DNA of 64,000 nucleotides from Terriglobia bacterium (lineage in GTDB: Bacteria > Acidobacteriota > Terriglobia > Versatilivoradales > Versatilivoraceae), in the NCBI GenBank assembly GCA_951813285.1, contig OX638355.1, positions 1,087,136 through 1,151,135 on the forward strand, written 5' to 3'. A program made the translations under genes and the position numbers. How positions within the stretch are numbered: position 1 is the first letter of the stretch; each line of letters begins with the position of its first letter. Of this stretch, positions 1 to 7,449 are shown in pieces. The notes beneath the pieces are model-generated. The model worked only from the letters and a program-made list of their open reading frames with translations. It had not been told where the DNA came from and searched no databases.

Positions 1-182
1 GCGTAGTGCACGATCTGCATGCTCAGCCACAGGACTCGTTCCTGAACCCGCTCGAGAATGTCGACCTCGGCATCCGCCAGGTTCTCGGCAAGCTCTACGC
101 CGACCTTGGATCCTTGGCCCTTGCTGGTGAGTTCTGGGGAATTCCCGGTCATCCCTGGACCCGCTCGCCTGGAAACAGGCAT
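1..182 (-). CDS. Transketolase-like protein, N-terminal fragment (runs off window)
   Basis: Only the first 50 to 60 codons lie in the window; the gene continues past position 1. After a polar leader the translation reads LADAEVDILERVQERVLWL and then SMQIVHYA. This resembles the first helix of bacterial transketolases and pyruvate-dehydrogenase-E1-like transketolases, where a helix ending in an H-A-N motif precedes the thiamine-diphosphate domain. Two in-frame ATGs (182 and 152) are possible and neither has a convincing ribosome-binding site; an in-frame stop lies just upstream of 182. It follows the DapA-type gene on the same strand after about 50 bases, so the two may be co-transcribed. The family call rests on a short motif. 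Confidence 0.5.
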   Translation of the reverse strand, partial: MPVSRRAGPGMTGNSPELTSKGQGSKVGVELAENLADAEVDILERVQERVLWLSMQIVHY

Positions 183-230
183 CTTTCCGCCGACCCGGTG
201 GGTTACTCCGATTCAGTCCCCCGTGGCCGG

Positions 231-1196
231 TCAGTGGTAGGGTTTCAACCGCTCCACGCAGCGCGCAATCTGCTGGAGGATCGCCGGCGGTGGCGGGGCG
301 TTGAAGGGCCCCCCTTCTCCCAGGTCGATGTCCTGGAATCCACCCAGTTGGCCGGCGGCAACCACGGCGGAGTAGTTGTAGATTCGATCCTCCATGAAAC
401 GAATCTCTTCAAGACCCGAAACCACTTGCTCCAACTCGGCGCAGGCCTCGAAGTCCTCGCGCCGGCAGGCGTTGTTGATGGCATCGCAGAGGCGGGGACA
501 GATCAGCGTCAGCCCGGAGGTGTGGCCCCGTGCGCCCAAGCGGGCCGCAGCCGTCACCCGGTCGCCCACTCCCCAAAGTACCCTCTTGGAGCGGGGCACT
601 GCCTTTCGAAGCACCTGCACGTCTCCGGGCCGGGTGCCCACCTTGATGCCGGCAATGTTGGCAAATCTGGAGGCGAGTCTAGCATAGGCTGCATTCAGGC
701 GGCCAGTGCGCAGGTAGAGGACAAAGCGGCCCGCCCCTCGGTCTTGAAAGAATTCCGATAGAGCGGAAAGCTCGGCTTCAACACCCTCGGGGTTGCACAG
801 TCCGGGAATGGGCATCAGCAGAAAGTAGTCGGGGGGTCTCTCCAGGCTCAGGCATTCCTGGATGAATCGCCTGGATTCGGAGGGGGGCGTGGGAATGACC
901 CCGGCCATGAAGAGTGCCTCGGCGCCCAACTGGCGCCCGGTCGACTGGACCAGTTCCAACAGGGTGCTCCGGTCGAGGTGGTGGATCAGGCTGGTTCCCC
1001 CGATCCCGATGACCCGCCTCCGCCCTTCATCCAGAAAGCAGTTTCCCAGCAAGTAGTCCACGTTTCTGGCGTGCGCCCGCTCGTCCAACCGTCCTCCCCG
1101 AAAGGGCATCGGCAACAGCACGGTGACAGTGTCGAGTTCGGCGAAGGGGTCCAGTCCGGCTCCCTTCTCAAATAACTGCTTGGACTGTATCTGCAT
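231..1196 (-). CDS. DapA-superfamily lyase/aldolase (dihydrodipicolinate synthase family)
   Basis: A 321-residue (beta/alpha)8 aldolase of the DapA/N-acetylneuraminate lyase family, which joins or cleaves 2-oxo acids through a Schiff base. The Schiff-base lysine is visible in NIAGIKVGTRPG and the partner tyrosine in VLYLRTG, so it should be active. The start at 1196 is preceded by GGGAG/GAGG; a GTG at 1238 would add 14 residues. The C-terminal half is divergent from true DapA, and no other lysine-biosynthesis gene is nearby, so a catabolic aldolase or dehydratase is more likely than dihydrodipicolinate synthase. It lies about 70 bases downstream of an MFS permease and upstream of the transketolase-like start, suggesting an uptake and cleavage operon for a sugar acid. 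Confidence 0.8.
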   Translation of the reverse strand: MQIQSKQLFEKGAGLDPFAELDTVTVLLPMPFRGGRLDERAHARNVDYLLGNCFLDEGRRRVIGIGGTSLIHHLDRSTLLELVQSTGRQLGAEALFMAGVIPTPPSESRRFIQECLSLERPPDYFLLMPIPGLCNPEGVEAELSALSEFFQDRGAGRFVLYLRTGRLNAAYARLASRFANIAGIKVGTRPGDVQVLRKAVPRSKRVLWGVGDRVTAAARLGARGHTSGLTLICPRLCDAINNACRREDFEACAELEQVVSGLEEIRFMEDRIYNYSAVVAAGQLGGFQDIDLGEGGPFNAPPPPAILQQIARCVERLKPYH

Positions 1197-1268
1197 GGCC
1201 TCTTTCTCCCAGGATTCCGAGTCGTTTTCGCCTCCCACCCGAGGCTTACTTCCTGAATCTGCGGCGGG

Positions 1269-2459
1269 CTAAGGAGCTCGCCGAGTAGTGTAAGCCCAAA
1301 TCAGTCTTCTTGCCTTGGGCCAGGAACGGGAAATCACAAAAATCACCGTAGAGACGATCACAAACAGGCCTGCCGACGCAAAAATCCAGAGGTATCCCCA
1401 CTGGTTCCCGATGTAACCCCACAGCGGAGACCCCAGGAACATCCCCAGGCCGAACGCGGACATGTACAGGCTCATGGCATTGCCGGTGTGCAGGGGATGA
1501 AAACGCTGGGCGGCATACGAGCTCAAGGCCGGGTAGTAGAGGCCATGGCTCAACCCGCAACCGAACCCGATGACTCCCAGTTGCCAGACATTGGCGGCCT
1601 GAGGAATCAGTCCGAGCCCTACCCCATAGAGGGCAAGGCTGGAGATGGCGATCAGGCGATTCTTCCCCCGATCCAGCCGTTGACTCAGGCCCAGGCGACT
1701 CATCAAGGCTCCTGAACCGTATCCTATGCCAAAGGCGGAGACGGCTCCGGCCCCGATCCAACTCACGGTGGGAGCCAAAAAGCTGTTCCAGGCGGACAAG
1801 CTCATACCAAAGCAGAAAGCGAAGAAAATCACCGGCCTCAAATTGGGAAAGCTCTCCCTGAGGGCGCGGCTGAACGGTTCCCGTCGAGTGCCCTTGGGAG
1901 CCAAGGGACGCGGAAGGCGGCGGAGGAGAATGACAACCACCAGGAAGCTGACCAGAATGAGCGTGAACACCCCGACCATCCCCCAGGAGTGACGCAACAC
2001 CTCGGCGAAGGCGGGACCGAGTCCCATCATCACGAACCCCGGCAGGCCGAAATAGCCCATGACTCGCCCCTTGAGATTCTGGGGCACCGACCGCACCAAA
2101 TGAAAAAGAGCACCGGCCCGGACCATGGAAGCCCCGGCGCCATGAAGGGCGCGAGCTGCAAAGAGAGCCTCCGGCCACCAGAGAGTCACCCAGTAGAAGG
2201 CACAGCCGCCCAAGGCAACGCCGGCGCCGATCAGGGCCGTAGGCACGTTTCCGATGCGGTCGGCCAGATGCCCCGAGAAGATCTGGGAGAGGAGAGCAAA
2301 TACGAAAAAAATGCCCATGGCCCAACCGATCTTTTGGGCCGACCATCCCTGATGGACCAGGTAGTCCGGGACCAGGATCAGCGTCCACATGGCGAGGCTC
2401 AGCAGGGCGCTGATGCTCAAATAGGCAAGGAATTTAAAACCTTCTCGATTCACTGACAT
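1269..2459 (-). CDS. Major facilitator superfamily transporter
   Basis: A 396-residue integral membrane protein with about twelve hydrophobic segments. An RxGR-type loop (HLADRIGNVP) after the second segment is typical of MFS carriers. The start is taken at ATG 2459 (MSVNREGF); the open frame continues upstream to 2636, but that part is repeat DNA (MSSWITLFLLSFFGCFRQ) and is unlikely to be translated. It leads a minus-strand group with the DapA-type gene and the transketolase-like gene, so an organic-acid or sugar substrate is a reasonable guess, but the sequence does not identify it. The inverted-repeat element at 2462-2579 begins right before the start codon and may carry or interrupt its promoter. 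Confidence 0.85.
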   Translation of the reverse strand: MSVNREGFKFLAYLSISALLSLAMWTLILVPDYLVHQGWSAQKIGWAMGIFFVFALLSQIFSGHLADRIGNVPTALIGAGVALGGCAFYWVTLWWPEALFAARALHGAGASMVRAGALFHLVRSVPQNLKGRVMGYFGLPGFVMMGLGPAFAEVLRHSWGMVGVFTLILVSFLVVVILLRRLPRPLAPKGTRREPFSRALRESFPNLRPVIFFAFCFGMSLSAWNSFLAPTVSWIGAGAVSAFGIGYGSGALMSRLGLSQRLDRGKNRLIAISSLALYGVGLGLIPQAANVWQLGVIGFGCGLSHGLYYPALSSYAAQRFHPLHTGNAMSLYMSAFGLGMFLGSPLWGYIGNQWGYLWIFASAGLFVIVSTVIFVISRSWPKARRLIWAYTTRRAP

Positions 2460-2461
2460 AC

Positions 2462-2579
2462 AGCCCGCATTATAGTGCAGCTTTCCTGCCTGAAACCGCA
2501 GGGGATCACAATCGCACCAACAAGTTGTTGAAAATAGATGCCCTTTCATCATGAATCCAGCGACTTGGTGAGCAATGCG
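2462..2579. repeat. E element copy 1: small inverted-repeat element with CCCGCATT ends
   Basis: Begins AGCCCGCATT at 2462 and ends with the inverted form AATGCGGGCT near 2578. Other copies with the same ends lie at 11814-11941 and 24182-24420, and single ends occur at 29425 and 45695. It lies directly upstream of the MFS start codon. There is no coding capacity. Confidence 0.55.
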
Positions 2580-2585
2580 GGCTTG

Positions 2586-2990
2586 CCTGAAACAACCGAA
2601 AAAAGACAAAAGAAAAAGAGTGATCCACGAAGACACACGAAGATCGACGAAGGGCCACTAAGGCGTTGAGGTGAACCGCGACGGGATGCCAAGGTCGCGA
2701 AGGGATAGCCGATTTCTGATTGTTTCACCCTCGGATGATCTGCACGGCAGGGCAGGGGCTCGGCTTGTCTGAAACAAACGAAAAAAGACAAAAGAAAAAG
2801 AGCTATCCACGAAGGGCCACGAAGGACGACGAAGGGCCACCAAGGCGCTGGAGAAGGCCCAAGAGGGATGGGGCGAAGGTCGGCAAGGGGGTCAACGAAG
2901 GACACAAGGGACAAAGAGGATTTGTCCGCGAAGAAGCAACAAGGACGGCGGCGGAGCCAGTGGGGGGGCTTCCGACCCCATCGTGATTTA
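2586..2990 (+). repeat. A element, full copy plus truncated tandem copy
   Basis: Starts CCTGAAACAACCGAAAAAAG and runs through ATCCACGAAG and CCACTAAGGCGTTGAGGT to TTTCACCCTCGGATGATC and a GC hairpin. It then restarts at 2768 with CTGAAACAAACG. The same unit occurs at 51092, 51858, 57550 and 57719. The second copy degenerates after about 90 bases into (CGAAGGACACAAGG)-like sequence. Confidence 0.8.
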
Positions 2991-3221
2991 AAGAGATCAT
3001 TAACATCGATGCACAGGATTCTTCAGGAAACGGCTGGCTTCTAATGCCGGGAATCCGCAAATCCGCACCGGATCATCGCCCGAGTTGGCTTCTGGTGCAG
3101 GAAGCTCTCGTCCTGCTAATCCTGCGCACCGATGTTCAATTGGTAGAAAACCGTGCTAAGGGAACAGGGTCCTTGTTCCCGACAGGCTATGAAGAGTCGT
3201 TGTTTCACTCTAAAGGAAAAC

Positions 3222-3429
3222 GGCGAACCACGAATGGACACGAATGAACACCAATAAACGGATTGATGAGTTGTGGATTGGGGGGTGTGACAATCGAGAT
3301 CGAGGGGTTATCTACGAAGGACACGAAGTCATACCAGGGTAACAGCGTTGCAGAAGCATTGTGGCGCCGCTTCTCGTTCGAGTGAGTCCACCTGCATTCG
3401 TGTGAATTCGTGTTCATTCGTGGTTCGTC
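3222..3429 (+). repeat. B element copy 1 (208 bp, terminal inverted repeats)
   Basis: Left end GCGAACCACGAATGGACACG and right end TTCATTCGTGGTTCGTC are imperfect inverted repeats of about 34 bp. The interior (GATTGATGAGTTG, TGTGACAATCGA, GAGGGGTTATCTACGAAGG, GTTGCAGAAGC, GCCGCTTCTCGTTCGAGTG) matches copies at 20099-20306, 21142-21349 and 49488-49696. It contains no gene. Confidence 0.85.
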
Positions 3430-3510
3430 TTCATTTCCAAAACGAAAAGGGCTGGCTGTTTCTCCTCTGAATGATCCGCCCCGTCGTGAGGGTCAGGGGC
3501 CGGACTTACC

Positions 3511-3669
3511 TGAGAATATGCTGCTTTAGCCGGCTTCCTTGAGAGCGGCGAAGCCGCGGCAGCACTTAGCCGTGGGCGTCAGCCCATGGGAAACGTCGCG
3601 TATGGGTATCGAGCCGCGTAGGCGGCGGCAGCAAATGCCGGTGAGCCCAAGTGAAGCACAAGCCGACGC
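3511..3669 (+). repeat. C element copy 1 (159 bp)
   Basis: Begins TGAGAATATGCTGCTTTAGC, continues with AGCGGCGAAGCCGCGGCAGC and GTGGGCGTCAGCCCATGGG, and ends AGCACAAGCCGACGC. Near-identical copies of the same length lie at 4425-4583 and 57869-58027, with a truncated copy at 51583-51709. Several internal hairpins (GCGGCGAAGCCGC, GGGCGTCAGCCC) suggest a structured RNA or DNA. Confidence 0.85.
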
Positions 3670-3710
3670 AAGGATGAGCCTTTTGCAAAATTCGGCAGCG
3701 TGACCTTTGC

Positions 3711-3911
3711 CGGGGATGGCCACAAAAGGCACAAGAACACAAAAGGAGCAAAACACTGAAAGCCTGCAAGACGTTGACTCCCGAACCCGTCGCACAAGTT
3801 CCGCGCTATCTGCATACATCCGGTCAACCCGTCGCCATGGGGATCAACTGCGGATTGCCAAGACTCGAAATCACGAAATTCGTTTTGTGACTTTTGTGCT
3901 TTTTGTGGTGA
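3711..3911 (+). repeat. D element copy 1, ends CACAAAAGGCACAA / TTTTGTGCTTTTTGTGG
   Basis: The left end (GGCCACAAAAGGCACAAG) and right end (TGTGCTTTTTGTGGTG) are inverted, with a unique middle that differs from the related copy at about 58109-58233, which lies in the opposite orientation. Both follow a C element and the phrase GATGAGCCTTTTGCAAA. Confidence 0.55.
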
Positions 3912-4424
3912 ACTCCCCTTTTTCACCAAGTCGCACCCGACTATTGAAATAGGCAGAACATCACGATTGCCGGCAAAATGACCTGTCCCACTGCCAATAT
4001 TGCAAGAGGCTCTCTCGCATGATCTGCACGGCAGGGCTGCGGCCCGGCAACCCGACACGCTCTCTTGAGGAGCAAGAGTGAATGGGAGAACGCCCACCCG
4101 GGAGCGCGGGCGTCTCGCCCGCATAGGACTTGGCACCATAGTAGCGAACCGTGCAAAGGCGGGTTTGGTGCACTGTTCGAGGGAATGCCCCTGGATCGCA
4201 GGCTGCTTGCAGGAATAAGGTTGCGGGCGGGACGCCCGCGCTCCCGGGTGGCTCCCTCCCATGACGTCGGGATATCAAGGTCACCATATCGCAGATACAT
4301 TCGGGCGCGGTTGGTCATTGAAGGGGGTCCATCCCTATTCGTGTCCATTCGTGGTTCGTCTTTAGAAACGATCGGCAGTTTCTTCCTCGTATGATCCGCC
4401 CCGTCGTCGGGGACCGGGCTTGTC

Positions 4425-4583
4425 TGAGAATATGCTGCTTTAGCCGGCTTCCTTGAGAGCGGCGAAGCCGCGGCAGCACTTAGCCGTGGGCGTCAGCCCA
4501 TGGGAAACGTCGCCTATGGGTGTCGAGCCGCCTAGGCGGCGGCAGCAAATGCCGGTGAGCCCAAGTGAAGCACAAGCCGACGC
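4425..4583 (+). repeat. C element copy 2 (159 bp)
   Basis: Same length and nearly the same sequence as the copy at 3511, differing at a few bases (CGCCTATGGGTGTCGAGCCG in place of the CGCGTATGGGTATCG form). It is preceded by a lone B-element end (4337-4360) and a GATCCGCC hairpin, so the order B-end, hairpin, C matches the order at 3222-3669. Confidence 0.85.
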
Positions 4584-4794
4584 AATGATGTTTATTTGAA
4601 ACAACGCCTTGTGCCGGGTGGCGGAAAATCCGTTGAAGAGGCGGTTGGGCATCGATAAACTATCGAAGCACAAGACCTGTGTGGGTGAATTGACCCCGGG
4701 CTCCGTGGCGCCTTGTGAAGGGTGGATTCAGGCGGAGCCCGAGACGGGAGAGGTCTCGGCGATGAGTCCCGGTTCCTATGGGAGGATCAAGAAG

Positions 4795-5781
4795 ATGAAA
4801 CTGTCCCGATTCGTAGTGATTACCCATGTGCTGCTGTTGACGGCGATGGCCCCGGTCATTGTGTGTCGGAGTTCCAAGAACCTGACCAGCAAGGACATCG
4901 ACCGGATGATGACCTCGCTTTCCAACTGGGGCCGTTGGGGTTCGGACGACCAGTTGGGGACCATCAATCTGATCACGGCCGAAAAGCGCAAGCAGGCGGC
5001 TGGCCTGGTGAAGGAGGGCTTCTCGGTTTCGATGGCCCACGACGCGATCAAGGTCGAGCAGGATGGATCGCCTCCCTTCGAGCACGAGATGTTGCCGGAG
5101 AGTTTCAAGCCCGACTCCGTGGGAGCCAACGATCGGTTTGCTGTGAGTTACCACGGATTCACCACCACGCATATGGATGCCCTGTGCCACTTCTTTTACC
5201 AGGGGAAGATGTACAACGGTTTCTCCAGGGACGAAGTCACCCGGAGCGGAGCGGGGAAGCTCTCGGTGAACACTCTGAAGGACGGCATCTTCACACGGGC
5301 CGTGCTCATGGATATGCCCCGCCTGTTGGGTCTGGACTATCTCCCGGGGGACAAGGCGATCTATCCTGAAGATCTGGAAGCCTGGGAAAAGAAGGCGGGT
5401 GTCCGGGTGGGCTCCGGGGATGCCCTCCTGCTGCGGACCGGACGCTGGGCCCGGCGGCGGGCCGAGGGGAGCTGGGACATCATGCAGAATTCTGCCGGAT
5501 TGCACGCGTCCTGCCTGCCCTGGCTGAAAGAGCGCGACGTGGCCATCGTGGGCAGCGATCTGGCCACCGACGTCATGCCCTCTCAAGTGAAGGATTCCTT
5601 CCTGCCGGTTCACATGGTCCTGATCGTGGGGATGGGGACTCCAATCCTGGATGTTCTGGATCTGGAAGCTGTCGGCGAGGCCGCCCAGGCCCGCCAACGC
5701 TGGGAATTCCTCATGACCCTGGCCCCGCTGCCGGTGCCGGGCGCCACCGGCTCTCCTCTGAATCCCATTGCGACATTTTAG
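4795..5781 (+). CDS. Cyclase-family (kynurenine formamidase-like) metal hydrolase, exported
   Basis: A 328-residue protein of the cyclase family (PF04199), whose members hydrolyse amide or ester bonds at a metal centre. The family H-x-G-T-H-x-D-x-x-x-H signature appears as HGFTTTHMDALCHFF. The start at 4795 has GGAGG nine bases upstream and gives a signal peptide (MKLSRFVVITHVLLLTAMAP); longer in-frame starts would bury it. Predicted location is the periplasm or cell surface. The substrate is unknown; exported members of the family are common in environmental bacteria and annotation as kynurenine formamidase would be too specific. It is followed after 18 bases by the alcohol dehydrogenase, so the two may be one transcript. 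Upstream is only repeat DNA. Confidence 0.8.
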   Translation: MKLSRFVVITHVLLLTAMAPVIVCRSSKNLTSKDIDRMMTSLSNWGRWGSDDQLGTINLITAEKRKQAAGLVKEGFSVSMAHDAIKVEQDGSPPFEHEMLPESFKPDSVGANDRFAVSYHGFTTTHMDALCHFFYQGKMYNGFSRDEVTRSGAGKLSVNTLKDGIFTRAVLMDMPRLLGLDYLPGDKAIYPEDLEAWEKKAGVRVGSGDALLLRTGRWARRRAEGSWDIMQNSAGLHASCLPWLKERDVAIVGSDLATDVMPSQVKDSFLPVHMVLIVGMGTPILDVLDLEAVGEAAQARQRWEFLMTLAPLPVPGATGSPLNPIATF

Positions 5782-5799
5782 AAATCCCGGAGCTTCGTC

Positions 5800-6786
5800 T
5801 TGAGGGCCATGGTTCTGGAGTTGCCGGGGCAGCCCCTGGTCGAACGGGAACTGCCCAGGCCCCGACTGGGGCCAAGCCAGGTGCTCCTGCGGGTCCGCGC
5901 CTGTGCGGTCTGCCGGACCGACCTTCACATCCTGGACGGAGAGCTGCCGCAGGCCAAGCGGCCGCTGGTTCCCGGACATCAGATCGTAGGGACGGTGGCC
6001 GGCTGCGGTCGAAGAGTCACCCGTCTGCGTTTGGGAGATCGGGTGGGGGTGCCCTGGCTGGGCTGGACCTGCGACTGCTGCGGCTACTGCCGGTCCTCCA
6101 GAGAGAACCTGTGCGATCGGGCCCGGTTCACGGGGTATCATCGCGACGGTGGCTACGCCGAATACGCGGCTGCCTACGAGCGCTACTGTTTTCCCATTCC
6201 CCCCGACTATTCCGACGTTCAGGCAGCCCCGCTCCTGTGCGCGGGCCTGATCGGCTTCCGATCTCTGAGGATGACCGGTGAGGCCCGGCGCGTCGGCTTT
6301 TACGGGTTCGGGTCGGCAGCTCATGTATTGGTTCAGGCGGCTCTCCACCAAGGCCGCCAGGTCTACGCCTTCACCCGGCCCGGGGATAGGGCCGGCCAGC
6401 GGTTTGCCCTCCGCTCAGGGGCGGCCTGGGCGGGTGAATCGGGTGAGAGGCCCCCGGTCCCGCTGGATGCCGCCATCATCTTCGCTCCCGCCGGCGAGTT
6501 GGTCCCGGCCGCTCTGAAAGCGGTGGCCAAGGGAGGCTCGGTAATTTGTGCTGGAATCCACATGAGCGATATTCCGGCCTTTCCCTATTCGATTCTTTGG
6601 GGAGAGCGGGTGGTGCGCTCGGTCGCCAATCTCACCCGGCGCGATGGAGAGGAGTTTCTGGAGTTGGCGAGTCGGGTCACCATCGCAACTCAGGTCAATC
6701 CCTTTGCTCTTGGCGACGCCAACCAGGCTCTGACGGCGCTTCGGTCGGGATCGATTCAGGGCACGGCCGTTCTGGTGGTCGATTGA
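5800..6786 (+). CDS. Zinc-dependent alcohol dehydrogenase (MDR family)
   Basis: A 328-residue medium-chain dehydrogenase/reductase. The catalytic-zinc cysteine lies in CAVCRTDLH, followed by GHQIVG in place of the usual GHE, and the four structural-zinc cysteines lie in CDCCGYCRSSRENLC. A Rossmann segment follows at GFYGFGSAAHVLVQAA. The TTG start at 5800 (MRAMVLE) has GGAG seven bases upstream; ATG 5809 is an alternative. It probably oxidises a primary alcohol or reduces an aldehyde with NAD(P). The closest group appears to be the short bacterial Adh forms with the GHQ variant. It lies downstream of the cyclase-family gene, but no shared pathway is evident. Confidence 0.88.
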   Translation: MRAMVLELPGQPLVERELPRPRLGPSQVLLRVRACAVCRTDLHILDGELPQAKRPLVPGHQIVGTVAGCGRRVTRLRLGDRVGVPWLGWTCDCCGYCRSSRENLCDRARFTGYHRDGGYAEYAAAYERYCFPIPPDYSDVQAAPLLCAGLIGFRSLRMTGEARRVGFYGFGSAAHVLVQAALHQGRQVYAFTRPGDRAGQRFALRSGAAWAGESGERPPVPLDAAIIFAPAGELVPAALKAVAKGGSVICAGIHMSDIPAFPYSILWGERVVRSVANLTRRDGEEFLELASRVTIATQVNPFALGDANQALTALRSGSIQGTAVLVVD

Positions 6787-6824
6787 CCTGAACAGGCGTC
6801 TGGGCGCGGGCTGGGCGCAGGCCA

Positions 6825-6851
6825 TTGGAAGCGGTAAATATGTGTTATGAT
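6825..6851 (+). promoter_or_regulatory. Candidate extended -10 promoter before the CBS gene
   Basis: TTGGAA at 6825 and TGTTATGAT (extended -10) ending at 6851, with 15 bases between hexamers. The predicted start of transcription falls near 6858, after the GGAG at 6852, so translation from ATG 6869 would be nearly leaderless; GTG 6911 is an alternative start. Confidence 0.4.
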
Positions 6852-6868
6852 GGAGCTAACCGAGTTCG

Positions 6869-7381
6869 ATGTTTTTAACTGTTATTGATGAAAATGCAGG
6901 GTTTGAAGCCGTGAGCGTCGAATTGACCCTACGCCAGACCAAAATTAGGCACCTGCAGTTGAAAGACATGGTTTGCGTGGACCCGGAAACGAGTTTGGGG
7001 GAGACGATTGCAACCATGCAGCGGCGGCGCAACGGTTGTGCTTTGGTGGCGGCCGGTTCAAACCTCGTAGGCATATTCACCGAAAGGGATTTGATTCGCA
7101 AGGTGGTAGGTCGCGACCAGGCAGGTCTGGAACGGCCGATTCGCGACCTCATGACGCCGGAGCCGGCGGTCCTGAGTCCGGACGATTCTCTGCTGGACGC
7201 GGTTCGTTTGATGAACCGGGGTGGCTACCGCCATATTCCGCTGGTAGATTCGGCCAATCGGGTCTGTGATTGTCTGTCCGTGATCAACATCGTTGACTAT
7301 CTGTTGGAGTGCTACCCTCAGGAGGTATTCTCCCTTCCGCCCACGCCCGGTCAGAATTTCAGCGAGCCGGACGGAGCCTGA
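6869..7381 (+). CDS. CBS-domain pair protein
   Basis: A 170-residue soluble protein with two tandem CBS motifs (roughly residues 30-85 and 95-150), including GIFTERDLIRKVV and GYRHIPLVD, the usual nucleotide-binding strand and helix. Paired CBS modules bind AMP, ATP or related ligands and act as energy sensors. There is no enzymatic domain, so it is probably a regulatory partner. It stands about 70 bases upstream of korA on the same strand, and a second CBS protein follows korB. ATG 6869 is used; GTG 6911 (MSVELTLRQ) would remove 14 residues and has a weak AGGG upstream. Confidence 0.85.
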   Translation: MFLTVIDENAGFEAVSVELTLRQTKIRHLQLKDMVCVDPETSLGETIATMQRRRNGCALVAAGSNLVGIFTERDLIRKVVGRDQAGLERPIRDLMTPEPAVLSPDDSLLDAVRLMNRGGYRHIPLVDSANRVCDCLSVINIVDYLLECYPQEVFSLPPTPGQNFSEPDGA

Positions 7382-7449
7382 GGAAGGATACCGTCGCATT
7401 CGGGACCCATTAGGAAGTTGATCTGCGAGGAGCGAAAATCTCACCCACC

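Larger units (their letters stand above)
2460..4794. other. Gene-free, repeat-packed intergenic region
   Basis: About 2.3 kb with no credible gene. It holds an E element (2462-2579), A elements (2586-2990), a full B element (3222-3429), two C elements (3511-3669, 4425-4583), a D element (3711-3911) and a lone B end (4337-4360). Open frames here (for example peptides ending GLTPTAKCCRGFAALKEAG) recur wherever the repeats recur and have no ribosome-binding sites, so they are read as repeat translation, not genes. Positions 4080-4270 also contain an inverted pair of a GGGAGCGCGGGCGTCTCGCC-type sequence. Confidence 0.8.

Noticed and set aside
2586-2990. CRISPR-like array in the CACGAAGG-rich repeats
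   Set aside because: Repeat spacing is irregular, there are no unique spacers of constant length and no cas gene is in the window.
3205-3417. Short frame reading MNTNSHECRWTHSNEKRRHN and similar frames at other sites
   Set aside because: The same peptide appears at every B element and is repeat translation.
3526-3819. Frames ending GLTPTAKCCRGFAALKEAG
   Set aside because: Translation of the C element in several places, without ribosome-binding sites.
4609-4794. N-terminal extension of the cyclase-family gene
   Set aside because: It would place 62 residues before a clean signal peptide, and GGAGG supports the start at 4795.
2460-4794. Transposase or insertion sequence behind the repeats
   Set aside because: No transposase motif was found in this stretch or elsewhere in the window.
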